From the NCBI GenBank assembly GCA_017471965.1, contig JAFURF010000022.1, forward strand, positions 1 to 43,903: a DNA stretch of 43,903 nt, written 5' to 3'. This document shows, piece after piece, positions 15,792-24,869 of this stretch. This DNA comes from Bacteroidales bacterium. Its GTDB lineage: Bacteria > Bacteroidota > Bacteroidia > Bacteroidales > UBA932. Below the pieces are notes generated by a model, which was not told where the DNA came from, did not search any database, and was given only the letters and a program-made list of their open reading frames with translations. The stretch's first letter is position 1. Every line of letters starts with the position of its first letter. Position numbers and translations under genes: made by a program.

Positions 15792-17459
15792 ACTGCTGCC
15801 TCCGATGAAACTTCTCAGGAGCGAGGTAGAAGGCACATCCTTATCCGACACAGGATTGAAATAACTGAGGAACTTCCTGAGCCTGTGCGCCTCGCCATAT
15901 TCCGGGCAATTCTTCGGAACCGTCATGAGGATGCGCTCTGCATGGGCCCGGATGACAGCAAACTCCACAAGGTATGCCGAGTTGAACAGGACGTCGGCAT
16001 TCTCCTGATAAGGATATATCCATTTCACTTCAGAACGACGCACGTTAGGCCAGTGCATTATGGACTCACGCGCTGTGAAGGCGCCCTTGTTGAAGTCGCG
16101 GACGATACGGCGCAGAAGACGGTTGTCGCTCGTCGGAATGCAGTTATGGTCGTCCAGAGAGATGCTCGTGATGGTATTGATGAATATCCTATATTTCAGG
16201 GAATCGTCCACCATGTCGGTCAGACGCGGGTTCAATGCATGGATGCCTTCAATGATCAGAATGGATCCCGGCTCCAGTTTCAGTTTCCTCCCGTTGAATT
16301 CGCGCAATCCGGTAACGAAATTATATTCAGGCACGTCTACAGTTTCGCCATCAAGAAGTCGGAGCACGTCCTTCTGCAGATATGCATGGTCAACGGTATC
16401 GAAATTATCGAAATCGAATTCACCGTCAGGAAGCCTCGGAGTGTCGAGACGGTTCACGAAATAGTCATCCGTCGAGAATGATACAGGACGGATTCCGCAG
16501 GCCTTCAACTGAATGCTCAGACGCTTGCAGAAGGTAGACTTTCCGCTTGAACTCGGTCCGGTGATCAGGACCAGACGGATAGGGTTCTCAGGGTCGTTTA
16601 CACGGCTTTCTATCTCTTCTGCAATCTGGACTATCTTCTTCTCCTGCAGCGCTTCGGCTATCTTTATCAGGTCGCCGGCCTCCCCTCTCTGGCATGCCAG
16701 GTTCACGTCACCCACATTGTCCAGTCCCATTATCCTGTTCCATCTCAGGTTCTCGCTGAAAACTTCGAAAGTCTTCGGCTGCTCATAGAACGGAGCCAGA
16801 TGTTCTGGAGCATGGCGGTCAGGGACTCGAAGAAGAAGACCTCCTCTGTACATGGTTAGGCTCCACACCTTCATATATCCCGTACTTGGAAGAAGAGCCT
16901 CATAATAATAGTCTGGGGTGCCGTCAAGAGTGTAGTAGTTCACATAAACGTCACCGGAGGTCTCGATAAGTTTCACCTTGTCCTCATACCCCATTCCGCG
17001 GAAGGTCTCAATCGCCTCCTCTGCCAGGACTTCGTGCCTGCGGAAGAGCATATCGGCCTCGACGATCTCCTTCATCCTGCCGATAATGGCCTCAAGGTCA
17101 GCGGCATCCGGTGCCGCGCCTCCACCCAGGTCAATAGAGCAGAAATATCCCTTTGATATAGGACGGCGAAGGACAACTCTTGCTTCCGGATAAAGGTCGC
17201 GTGTGGCCTTGCACAGAAGGAAACAGAGGGAATTGCAGTAGACTATCCTTCCCAGATATGAAGTGTAATCGAGAAATTCCACCTGCCGGCTGTTGAAGGC
17301 CCGGTATTTCAAGCCCTGACACACATTGTTGACCCTTGCAGCGAGAATGGGATAAGGATGTTCAAAATCCTGCTCAAAGGCAGGAAGCATCTCAAGCAGT
17401 GTAGTCCCTTCAGGAAAGGTCCTGCTTGTCTTGGTATTGACACAAAAAATCTTCACCAT
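15786..17459 (-). CDS. TGS-domain uridine/nucleoside kinase
   Basis: A 557-residue fusion widespread in Bacteroidota. N-terminal ~1-60 is a TGS-like domain (FPEGTTLLEMLPAF), residues ~65-220 resemble the second additional domain of threonyl-tRNA synthetase (RDLYPEA, SKGYFCSIDL), and ~270-500 is a uridine-kinase P-loop domain: LITGPSSSGKST at about 295-306, STDDYFV, DTVDHAYL, IIEGIHALNPRL. It probably phosphorylates uridine or cytidine for salvage; the tRNA-synthetase-like part has unknown function and may sense RNA or nucleotides. It starts 57 nt downstream of aspA on the same strand without an evident promoter, so co-transcription is possible. Confidence 0.9.
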   Translation of the reverse strand: MVKIFCVNTKTSRTFPEGTTLLEMLPAFEQDFEHPYPILAARVNNVCQGLKYRAFNSRQVEFLDYTSYLGRIVYCNSLCFLLCKATRDLYPEARVVLRRPISKGYFCSIDLGGGAAPDAADLEAIIGRMKEIVEADMLFRRHEVLAEEAIETFRGMGYEDKVKLIETSGDVYVNYYTLDGTPDYYYEALLPSTGYMKVWSLTMYRGGLLLRVPDRHAPEHLAPFYEQPKTFEVFSENLRWNRIMGLDNVGDVNLACQRGEAGDLIKIAEALQEKKIVQIAEEIESRVNDPENPIRLVLITGPSSSGKSTFCKRLSIQLKACGIRPVSFSTDDYFVNRLDTPRLPDGEFDFDNFDTVDHAYLQKDVLRLLDGETVDVPEYNFVTGLREFNGRKLKLEPGSILIIEGIHALNPRLTDMVDDSLKYRIFINTITSISLDDHNCIPTSDNRLLRRIVRDFNKGAFTARESIMHWPNVRRSEVKWIYPYQENADVLFNSAYLVEFAVIRAHAERILMTVPKNCPEYGEAHRLRKFLSYFNPVSDKDVPSTSLLRSFIGGSSL

Positions 17460-17516
17460 CTGATCATCGGTTTTGATATCGGATGGTGAAGATACTAAAT
17501 ATTTTTGGACTTACGC

Positions 17517-18947
17517 CTATTTTTTAGGATGGATGTCCAGTTTGACAGGCTTGATCATATTCTCCGGAGCAAGGATGGTGTCGAGGTCCTCCTTGTCGAG
17601 GATGCCGTGCTCAAGTACGAGGTCATATACGCTCTTGCCTGTAGCCATTGCTTCCTTGGCGATCTTTGTGGAGTTCTTGTAGCCGATGACTGGATTGAGG
17701 GCAGTCACGACTCCGAAACTGTCATGTACATACTTGAGACACTCCTCTTCGTTTGCCACAATGCCGTCCACACAATTGACGCGGAGCGTGTCGAAGCCGT
17801 TCATCATGATCTCTGCAGATTCAAAGCAGCACTGCGCCATAACAGGCTCCATAGCGTTGAGTTCCATCTGTGCCTCCTGAGAGCACATCGCCACGCAGGC
17901 ATCGTTTCCGAAGACCTTGTATGAAATCTGGTTCATCACCTCAGGAATGACAGGATTCACCTTGCCCGGCATGATGGAAGAACCTGGCTGACGCGCAGGA
18001 AGATCGAATTCGTGGAACCCGCATCTAGGACCTGATGCAAGGAGACGGAGGTCGTTGCAGATCTTGTTCATCTTGGTTGCAATTCTTCTGAGAGCGGAAG
18101 AATAGCCTACCATGCATGATGTATCGGAAGTGGCAGCCACAAGATTGCCTGCAAGTTTTATATCCCAGCCTGTTATCTCACGCAAGGCTGCAATACACTT
18201 CTCTGAATAGCCTGGTTCAGAGCAGATACCGGTTCCGATGGCAGTAGCGCCCATGTTCACTGTAAGAAATTCATTGGCAGCGAATTCCACGTTGCGTACC
18301 TCATCCTTCAGGATCGATGCAAATGCCCCGAATGTCTGACCGAGGGTCATAGGCACGGCGTCTTCCAACTGAGTACGTCCCATCTTCAGGATGCCCGCAA
18401 ATTCTTCAGCCTTCTTCTCGAAAGAACCGATAAGTCTGTTGAAATGCTCAAGAAATACAAGATGAGTCGCATAAAGACCGAGGTGTATTGCAGTCGGATA
18501 TGCGTCATTTGTCGACTGAGAGCAGTTTACATGATCATTAGGAGAGCAGTACTGGTATTCTCCCGGCTCATGTCCCATGATCTGAAGGGCGCGGTTCGCT
18601 ATCACCTCATTTGCGTTCATATTGGATGTGGTTCCGGCACCTCCCTGGATCATGTCTACGGGGAACTGGTCATGATGCCGGCCGTCCATTATCTCACGGC
18701 AGGCCTGCGCAATCGCATTGTACTGTTCATCTGTAAGAAGTCCCAGTTCATGGTTAGCCATTGCAGCACCTAACTTGGTGATGGCAAAACCTCTGACAAA
18801 GAGAGGATGCTCACTCAAAAGGAATCTGCTTATTGGGAAATTCTCGATGCCACGAAGGGTCTGAACTCCATAAAGTGCCTCTGCAGGCACATTCATAGAA
18901 CCTATAAGATCGCTCTCTACGCGTGTCTTTCCAGATTGATTTTTCAT
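17517..18947 (-). CDS. aspA: Aspartate ammonia-lyase
   Basis: Reversible deamination of aspartate to fumarate and ammonia. The 476-residue protein belongs to the fumarase/aspartase superfamily: SxNDxxPTA-like segment (SQSTNDAYPTAIHLG), GRTQLEDAVPMTLGQ, and the signature loop GSSIMPGKVNPV near residue 320 carrying the catalytic serine. The terminal V of that loop and the overall sequence favour aspartase over fumarase C. It feeds fumarate respiration in anaerobes. It has its own promoter at 18992-19022, divergent from the DUF4250 operon. Confidence 0.93.
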   Translation of the reverse strand: MKNQSGKTRVESDLIGSMNVPAEALYGVQTLRGIENFPISRFLLSEHPLFVRGFAITKLGAAMANHELGLLTDEQYNAIAQACREIMDGRHHDQFPVDMIQGGAGTTSNMNANEVIANRALQIMGHEPGEYQYCSPNDHVNCSQSTNDAYPTAIHLGLYATHLVFLEHFNRLIGSFEKKAEEFAGILKMGRTQLEDAVPMTLGQTFGAFASILKDEVRNVEFAANEFLTVNMGATAIGTGICSEPGYSEKCIAALREITGWDIKLAGNLVAATSDTSCMVGYSSALRRIATKMNKICNDLRLLASGPRCGFHEFDLPARQPGSSIMPGKVNPVIPEVMNQISYKVFGNDACVAMCSQEAQMELNAMEPVMAQCCFESAEIMMNGFDTLRVNCVDGIVANEEECLKYVHDSFGVVTALNPVIGYKNSTKIAKEAMATGKSVYDLVLEHGILDKEDLDTILAPENMIKPVKLDIHPKK

Positions 18948-18991
18948 TATAAACTCCAGTTAGATTATACATTGTAATCAAATTGCGGCAT

Positions 18992-19022
18992 CAAAGTTAG
19001 AAATTATAAAAATGCAAAGCAA
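18992..19022 (-). promoter_or_regulatory. Promoter for aspA
   Basis: On the minus strand TAACTTTG at 18999-18992 with TTG at 19022-19020, spacer 20 nt. Leader about 38 nt. Confidence 0.65.
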
Positions 19023-19043
19023 CCATATTATATTAAAATTATC

Positions 19044-19051
19044 TATATTTG
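19044..19051 (+). promoter_or_regulatory. -7 box for the DUF4250-clpA-aat operon
   Basis: TATATTTG at 19044-19051 is an exact -7 match; no convincing -33. The start near 19058 gives a 13-nt leader to the ATG at 19071. Confidence 0.45.
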
Positions 19052-19070
19052 TTTTCTTTTATATTACGAT

Positions 19071-19250
19071 ATGAACACCCTACCGAAAGATCCGATGATG
19101 CTTATGAGCGTCATCAACATGAAACTTAGAGACTTCTACCCGTCCATTGAAGACCTGTGCGAAGACATGGACATAGACAGACAGGACCTGGAATCCATCC
19201 TCAACAAAGCGGGATTCGAATACAGCAAGGAACACAACAGATACATGTAA
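19071..19250 (+). CDS. DUF4250 family protein, 59 aa
   Basis: A 59-residue protein, MNTLPKDPMMLMSVINMKL..., matching the DUF4250 pattern known in anaerobic Firmicutes and Bacteroidota: LPKDPxMLxSxxNxxLRD, then SxEDLCEDMDIDRQDLESIL and a C-terminal YxxEHNRY. The second half looks like a small helix-turn-helix (YPSIEDLCEDMDIDRQDLESIL), so a nucleic-acid-binding role is possible but unproven. It opens a tight seven-gene operon, with 4 nt to the cupin gene. Confidence 0.85.
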   Translation: MNTLPKDPMMLMSVINMKLRDFYPSIEDLCEDMDIDRQDLESILNKAGFEYSKEHNRYM

Positions 19251-19254
19251 TCCT

Positions 19255-19602
19255 ATGATAATCAAGTTTGACGAGATCGGAACCTCGATTCTTCCTAAAT
19301 TCAAAGGCGGCGAAAAGGAATTTGCTGCAGATATGTTCTTCGACGGAACGAACCGCATATTCAGGGGACGCCTCATTCCGGGCGCCACCATCGGCATGCA
19401 TACCCATGACGACAGTTGCGAAGTGATATTCATCCTCAGCGGACATGGAACAATCCTGGAGCAGGCTCCAGATGGCAATCCGACCACTCAGGCCGTTGGC
19501 CCTGGCGACTGTCTATACTGTCCCAAAGGACATACCCACAGCCTAATGAACACATCTCCTGAGGAAGACCTGGTCTTCTATGCGGCAGTACCAAAACAAT
19601 GA
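19255..19602 (+). CDS. Small cupin-domain protein
   Basis: A 115-residue single-domain cupin. Cupin motif 1 is GMHTHDDSCEVIFILSG with two histidines and a glutamate as metal ligands; motif 2 is GDCLYCPKGHTHSL with the fourth histidine. The metal site is therefore intact. Such small cupins are isomerases, sugar-binding or sensory proteins; the substrate is not evident. It sits between the DUF4250 and GH97 genes with 4 nt on each side, so translation is coupled or nearly so. Confidence 0.82.
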   Translation: MIIKFDEIGTSILPKFKGGEKEFAADMFFDGTNRIFRGRLIPGATIGMHTHDDSCEVIFILSGHGTILEQAPDGNPTTQAVGPGDCLYCPKGHTHSLMNTSPEEDLVFYAAVPKQ

Positions 19603-19606
19603 CGGC

Positions 19607-21655
19607 ATGAAAAGAATTATATTGATTCTGATGTCCATGTCATGTTCTCTCATGGCATCAGCACAGATAGTGAGCATAGAGAGTCCTGACCTGCAGACAA
19701 CAGTATACGTTGGATCCACAGAGGGTATTGCATGGTACAGCGTCTCATGCGGAAATGACATAAACATTCCGGCATCACGTCTTGGCCTGAAGACCAACGA
19801 CATGGATTTCTCGAACCTGGAACTGGAAGGCATCCGAAGGGACCAGGCAGAAGAATCATATACCCTCGACAGGAGCAAGACGGGACTGGTCTCATATTGC
19901 GCAAATATAGGCATCTGCGCCTTCATGAATCCTCAGGGACAGAAGGTAGAGGTGGAATTCCGCGTCAGCGACAACAATGTCGCCTTCAGATACCTCATCC
20001 CGAAGGAAGGTGAGACTGGAAGCGTACGCATCATGGACGAACTGACGGAATTCTCCTTCTGCGACAATGCAGACAGCACCTATATTTCCACATACCTGAC
20101 CCCTCAGAGTCATGCGATGGTCGACTGGAAGAGGACAAAGCCAAGTTACGAGGAGCATTATGACATCGGAGCGCCGATTGCAAAGGCTTCGGAATTCGGT
20201 CATGGCTACACCTTCCCATGCCTTTTCCGGATGGGAGATGACGGATGGGTGCTCATAAGCGAGACAGGGGTCGGCGGCAACTACTGCGGTTCGCGCCTGA
20301 GCGACAGCAAAGTCATTACCAGGGACAACTCCGGTACTCCGGATGACCCTTCCGACGACAAGGTATACTACAGTTACAAACTCGAATACCCGATGCCTGA
20401 GGAAAACAACGGAAACGGTACTTCCGAACCCGCCATTTCCCTGCCTGGAGCCACACCTTGGCGCACCATCACTCTCGGCGAGACACTGCGCCCGATTGTG
20501 GAGACGACTGTCGCATGGGACGTGGTGGAACCGTTGTATGAGAGCAGTCACAAGTACGATTACGGAAAGGGCACGTGGAGTTGGATCGTTTGGCAGGATG
20601 GCAGCATCAACACGGAAGATCAGTTGAAATACGTCGACCTGGCGTCTGCCATGGGCTTTGAATATGTGCTTATAGACAACTGGTGGGATACACGCATCGG
20701 CACAGAAGGCATCAGGGAAATCGTTTCGTATGCGAGGAGCAAAGGCGTGGACATCTTCCTGTGGTACAGTTCGAGCGGATGGTGGAACGACATAGTCCAG
20801 GGGCCGACAGACATCATGTCGTCCCCTATCCCTAGAAAGAAGGCGATGAAATGGATGAACGAACTGGGGGTCAAGGGCATAAAGGTAGACTTCTTCGGAG
20901 GCGACAAACAGGAGACGATGCGACTTTACGAGGCCATACTGAGCGACGCCGACGACCACGGACTTATGGTGATATTCCACGGATGTACCCTGCCGAGAGG
21001 ATGGGAAAGGATGTACCCGAATTATGTAGGAAGCGAGGCTGTACGCGCATCAGAGAACCTGATTTTCATGCAGTCGGAATGCGACGACGAGGCTGTTGAC
21101 GCATGCCTGCATCCATTCATACGAAACACCGTGGGCTGCATGGAATACGGTGGATGCTTCCTTAACAGAAGGCTCGACAGAACCAATACCAAAGGCCATA
21201 TCAGACGCACCACAGACGTATTCCAACTCGCCACATGCGTACTGTTCCAGAATCCGGTCCAGAACTTTGCCATTGCACCGAACAACCTTACAGACGCTCC
21301 AGAAGCATGTCTGGACTTCCTGCGCGAAGTACCGACAACTTGGGATGAGACCCGCCTTATTGACGGAGTTCCGGGTGAGTTCGTCCTTCTGGCCCGTCGT
21401 CACAGTGACACCTGGTACATTGCAGGTGTATGTGCAGAAGACAAGGTTCACGAATACAACGTATGGGAACTTATCTACGGCCTCAGGGACATCTCTTCGG
21501 ACACATCCTGGACTCCGGCAAAGGATGCTGATATCCTGATCTATGAAGGAGGCAACGAGCCTGTACAGAAGCGCGTCAAGGCAGACGACCTGTACAAGAC
21601 AGATATTTCATTCGGAAAGAATGACGGCATAGTGATAACATTCAAGATCAGATGA
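19607..21655 (+). CDS. Glycoside hydrolase family 97
   Basis: Exported GH97 enzyme (SusB-like alpha-glucosidase/alpha-galactosidase family) of 682 residues with a signal peptide ending ASAQ (about residue 20). Domain order: N-terminal beta-sandwich (about 22-270), TIM-like barrel (about 280-560) and C-terminal beta domain. Motifs include WSWIVWQDGSINTEDQLKYVDLA, FEYVLIDNWW, GVKGIKVDFFGGDKQ and LPRGWERMYPNYVGSEAV. The Asp in KVDF lies where retaining GH97 alpha-galactosidases carry their nucleophile, which hints at the retaining subgroup; inverting SusB uses glutamates instead. The ATG at 19607 is chosen over 19580 because it begins the signal peptide and does not overlap the cupin. Its stop overlaps the next gene (ATGA). 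Confidence 0.88.
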   Translation: MKRIILILMSMSCSLMASAQIVSIESPDLQTTVYVGSTEGIAWYSVSCGNDINIPASRLGLKTNDMDFSNLELEGIRRDQAEESYTLDRSKTGLVSYCANIGICAFMNPQGQKVEVEFRVSDNNVAFRYLIPKEGETGSVRIMDELTEFSFCDNADSTYISTYLTPQSHAMVDWKRTKPSYEEHYDIGAPIAKASEFGHGYTFPCLFRMGDDGWVLISETGVGGNYCGSRLSDSKVITRDNSGTPDDPSDDKVYYSYKLEYPMPEENNGNGTSEPAISLPGATPWRTITLGETLRPIVETTVAWDVVEPLYESSHKYDYGKGTWSWIVWQDGSINTEDQLKYVDLASAMGFEYVLIDNWWDTRIGTEGIREIVSYARSKGVDIFLWYSSSGWWNDIVQGPTDIMSSPIPRKKAMKWMNELGVKGIKVDFFGGDKQETMRLYEAILSDADDHGLMVIFHGCTLPRGWERMYPNYVGSEAVRASENLIFMQSECDDEAVDACLHPFIRNTVGCMEYGGCFLNRRLDRTNTKGHIRRTTDVFQLATCVLFQNPVQNFAIAPNNLTDAPEACLDFLREVPTTWDETRLIDGVPGEFVLLARRHSDTWYIAGVCAEDKVHEYNVWELIYGLRDISSDTSWTPAKDADILIYEGGNEPVQKRVKADDLYKTDISFGKNDGIVITFKIR

Positions 21656-22383
21656 CAGATATGACAAACGAACTTCTTATAATCCTCTCATTCCTGATAA
21701 CATATGGAGGAGTAGTGCTTTTCTACCGGTTGTTCGGCAAGAAGGGACTTCTGGCATTCAACATACTGGCCACCATTCTGGCCAATATCGAAGTGCTTAT
21801 CCTCGTGGATGCATTCGGACTTGAGATGACACTTGGCAACGTATTGTTTGCCAGTACATTCCTTATCACTGACATCATGAGCGAAAACCATAGCAGAAAG
21901 GATGCGAACAGGGCTGTGGTCATCAGCACAATATGTTCGATCTTCTTTATCGTCCTGTCCCAACTGTGGCTGCTGTATACCCCGAGCGCAAACGACTGGG
22001 CCAGCCCTTCGATCAGGACCATATTCAGCAGCACCCCAAGAATAGTGTGTGCCTCTCTGGGAGTATACCTCGTATCGCAACTGACTGACGTATGGCTCTA
22101 CCACAAGTGGTGGGACTGGTGCAGGAAACGTTTCGGAGACAGCCGCAGAGGCCTGTGGATAAGGAACAACGGATCGACAATGATATCCCAACTGCTGAAC
22201 ACCCTTCTGTATACTACACTGGCATTCTGGGGCACCTACTCTATCGAAACTCTTGTATCGATATGTGCCAGCACTTATCTGATATACGTCGTGACAAGTC
22301 TTCTGGACACGCCTTTCGTATACTGGTGCAGAAGCATTCATGACAGACATCTTGACGGATCAACTGAAAAGACGGAGGAATAA
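21652..22383 (+). CDS. Queuosine precursor transporter (YhhQ/VUT family)
   Basis: Integral membrane protein of 243 residues with six or seven predicted helices, probably importing queuine or preQ precursors for tRNA modification. Diagnostic stretches are LGNVLFASTFLITDIMSENHSRKDANRAV and QLTDVWLYHKW, both conserved in the QPTR family, and NNGSTMISQLLNTLLYTTLAFWG. The start ATG overlaps the GH97 stop by 4 nt; an alternative ATG lies at 21661. ClpS follows after 2 nt. The C-terminus is hydrophilic and acidic (DGSTEKTEE). Confidence 0.9.
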   Translation: MTDMTNELLIILSFLITYGGVVLFYRLFGKKGLLAFNILATILANIEVLILVDAFGLEMTLGNVLFASTFLITDIMSENHSRKDANRAVVISTICSIFFIVLSQLWLLYTPSANDWASPSIRTIFSSTPRIVCASLGVYLVSQLTDVWLYHKWWDWCRKRFGDSRRGLWIRNNGSTMISQLLNTLLYTTLAFWGTYSIETLVSICASTYLIYVVTSLLDTPFVYWCRSIHDRHLDGSTEKTEE

Positions 22384-22385
22384 GC

Positions 22386-22694
22386 ATGCCGCAACAGGAA
22401 TTACAACAGCAGCGACAGTCTTCCACAAGACCGGTACCTAAGGAGCCGAGAAGATATCGTGTCATCATCCTCAACGACGATTTCACGACTTTCGAATTCG
22501 TTGTGGACATAATGGTCATCGTATTCCAGAAGACCAGACAGGAAGCATGGGACATAGCGGAAACCACCCATGTGAACAAGAGAGCAGTCGTCGGAACATA
22601 TTCTCTCGACATTGCCAGAAGCAAGGTAGCCAAGGCTACCTCGATGGCTCGAAGCGAAGGTTTCCCATTGAAGTTTGACATTGAACCGGAATAA
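22386..22694 (+). CDS. clpS: ClpS adaptor of the Clp protease
   Basis: Recognises N-degron substrates (N-terminal Leu, Phe, Tyr, Trp) and delivers them to ClpA. The 102-residue protein has the flexible Gln/Pro-rich N-terminal extension (about 1-22) needed for ClpA delivery, then the core YRVIILNDDFTTFEFVVDIM (the NDD contacts the substrate N-terminus) and AETTHVNKRAVVGTYSLDIARSKV, with the histidine matching E. coli His66 that binds the alpha-amino group. Gene order clpS-clpA-aat with 3 nt to clpA confirms the pathway. Confidence 0.93.
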   Translation: MPQQELQQQRQSSTRPVPKEPRRYRVIILNDDFTTFEFVVDIMVIVFQKTRQEAWDIAETTHVNKRAVVGTYSLDIARSKVAKATSMARSEGFPLKFDIEPE

Positions 22695-22697
22695 TTT

Positions 22698-24869
22698 ATG
22701 GCATTGAACCAGACACAGCAAGTCACTGCAGCGTTGGTAGAGGCATATGGAATAGCAACCGAAAAACGTCACGAATTCCTGACACCGGAACATCTCCTGG
22801 CTGGTTTCCTCAAGGACAAGGACTTCTGGGAGGCCATTTCTGCCTGCGGCCATGCAGACGAACTTGAAGCAAATATTTATGAATATATCAACAGCCTCGG
22901 TACTGTTCCTGAGGGCCTCGACCTCGCTATAGACTTCTCGTCTCAGACTCAGGAACTGTTCGAGAAGGCAGCCCAGACAGCATCGTCGGCAATGGTGCAG
23001 ACTGTTCAACTACACCATGTGCTGTACTCATACTTCCACCTTGAAGACTCCAACGCAAGATTCTTTCTGGAGAGATGCCTGGACTGCAGCGTTCCTGATT
23101 TCCTGAATTCTCTCATCCGCATCAGCGAAGAAGGCGGACAGAATGACACCGACCAGACTGCTGAAGAGAAACTGTCGAAATACTTCACACCGGTAGAGCC
23201 GCATGAGGGCCTTGTAGGTCGGGATGAAGAGATGGCCAAAGTGATCAGAGTCCTGTGCAGGAAGACAAAGACCAATGCAATAATGGTCGGTGGACGCGGG
23301 GTCGGAAAGACCGCAGTCGCACGAGGGATCGCCGGTCTGATAGAAAGCGGACGAGTTCCCGAAAAACTTCAAGACAAGACCCTTATCGAACTGAATGTCA
23401 GCACATTGTTGAGCGGTACACAATACAGAGGTGACCTTGAAGGAAGGGTTCAGGCAATAATGGAGGCAATCAAGGAAGACGGAGGCTTTATCGTATATAT
23501 AGACGAACTCCGCTCCCTTGGGGGTGTAGGCCGCAACGATGACGGATCCAAAGACATTTTGAGTCTATTGAACCCATACTTCAAGTCAGGAGACATAAAA
23601 TTCATTATATCAGCCACTCCAGAAGACATAAAGAAGGTATCTGCATTAGACAGCGGCGTGATTGGACTGTTCAGGCAGATCGACATAGAAGAACCATCTG
23701 ACGCCGAGGCACAGACCATAATCAAAGGTATGATACCGAATCTTGAAAGACATCACAATGTGAAGTACATGGAGGACACCGTATCACACGCCGTCAGCAT
23801 GAGCCGTAGATATATGATGGACAGATGCCTGCCTGACAAGGCCATAGACCTTCTGGATGAGACCGGAGCATATGTCGAGACAAACAAGGGATCAGAAGTC
23901 ACGCGAAAGAGCATCGACCAGGCGCTGGCCGACATCTGCAGGATAGACGTCCAGGCATCTGATGACGAAACGAAGGACGACCTGTTCAACATGGAGGAAA
24001 GACTGGGAAGACAGATATATGGTCAGGAAAAGGCGATAAAGGCCGTCTCCGAGGCCATCCTGATGTCAAAGGCCGGACTGATGGACAGCACCAAGACCGT
24101 GGGAAGTTTCCTCTTTGTTGGCCCTACAGGCGTCGGCAAGACCGAATTGTCCAAGGTGCTGGCCAAGCAACTCCACGTTCCTCTGCATCGTTTCGACATG
24201 AGCGAATATTCAGAGAAGCACTCTGTGGCGAAACTTATCGGCTCCCCCGCAGGCTATGTCGGATATGACGACGGAGGCATACTTACAGATCTGGTCAGGA
24301 AGAATCCGTACTGCGTCCTGCTTCTTGACGAGATAGAGAAGGCCCATGAGGACATCTATAATCTGCTCCTGCAGGTCATGGACTACGCAGTCATCACGGA
24401 CAACAAGGGACGCAAGGTCGACTTCCGTAATGTAGTTCTCATCATGACTTCAAACGCGGGTGCCAGATATGCCAACAAGCCATCCGTAGGCTTTGAAAGA
24501 AAGGTGAACGCAGGTGCTGCGATGGCAAAGGAGGTAAAGAGCGTATTTGCGCCGGAATTCATCAACAGACTCACTTCCGTAGTCGTCTTCAATGACATGG
24601 ACGAGAAGATGGCATCCCTGATCCTGGACGACAAGATAGAAGCACTGAGAAAGCGTATAGAGCCAAAGGGCATCACCCTGAGCGTGACTCCAGAAGCATA
24701 TTCCGCACTCCTGAAGGAAGGATTTTCTCCGGAATACGGAGCGAGGGAGATAGAAAGGACGGTCAACTCCCGCCTTACGCCACTGCTGATGAAGGAGATT
24801 CTTTTCGGCAGGAAGGAAGGATTTGAAGCGATTATAGATGTCGATAAAGACGAATTTGTCCTGAAATGA
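22698..24869 (+). CDS. clpA: ClpA unfoldase, ATP-binding Clp subunit
   Basis: AAA+ unfoldase of 723 residues that feeds substrates to ClpP. Domains: N-domain (about 1-145) that docks ClpS; D1 with Walker A GGRGVGKT near residue 197 and pore loop GTQYRGD; D2 with Walker A GPTGVGKT near 475, pore loop GYVGYDDGG and Walker B LLLDEIEKAH; C-terminal small domain. A VGF tripeptide in NKPSVGFERK occupies the position of the IGL/IGF loop that contacts ClpP. The D1 Walker B reads YIDELRSLGG, lacking the usual DEIH form. There is no long middle domain, so it is ClpA and not ClpB/ClpC. The stop overlaps the aat start (ATGA). clpP is not in the window. Confidence 0.95.
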   Translation: MALNQTQQVTAALVEAYGIATEKRHEFLTPEHLLAGFLKDKDFWEAISACGHADELEANIYEYINSLGTVPEGLDLAIDFSSQTQELFEKAAQTASSAMVQTVQLHHVLYSYFHLEDSNARFFLERCLDCSVPDFLNSLIRISEEGGQNDTDQTAEEKLSKYFTPVEPHEGLVGRDEEMAKVIRVLCRKTKTNAIMVGGRGVGKTAVARGIAGLIESGRVPEKLQDKTLIELNVSTLLSGTQYRGDLEGRVQAIMEAIKEDGGFIVYIDELRSLGGVGRNDDGSKDILSLLNPYFKSGDIKFIISATPEDIKKVSALDSGVIGLFRQIDIEEPSDAEAQTIIKGMIPNLERHHNVKYMEDTVSHAVSMSRRYMMDRCLPDKAIDLLDETGAYVETNKGSEVTRKSIDQALADICRIDVQASDDETKDDLFNMEERLGRQIYGQEKAIKAVSEAILMSKAGLMDSTKTVGSFLFVGPTGVGKTELSKVLAKQLHVPLHRFDMSEYSEKHSVAKLIGSPAGYVGYDDGGILTDLVRKNPYCVLLLDEIEKAHEDIYNLLLQVMDYAVITDNKGRKVDFRNVVLIMTSNAGARYANKPSVGFERKVNAGAAMAKEVKSVFAPEFINRLTSVVVFNDMDEKMASLILDDKIEALRKRIEPKGITLSVTPEAYSALLKEGFSPEYGAREIERTVNSRLTPLLMKEILFGRKEGFEAIIDVDKDEFVLK

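Noticed and set aside
19892-20980. 362-codon minus-strand frame inside GH97
   Set aside because: Long antisense frame without motifs; the plus-strand GH97 signature covers the same bases.
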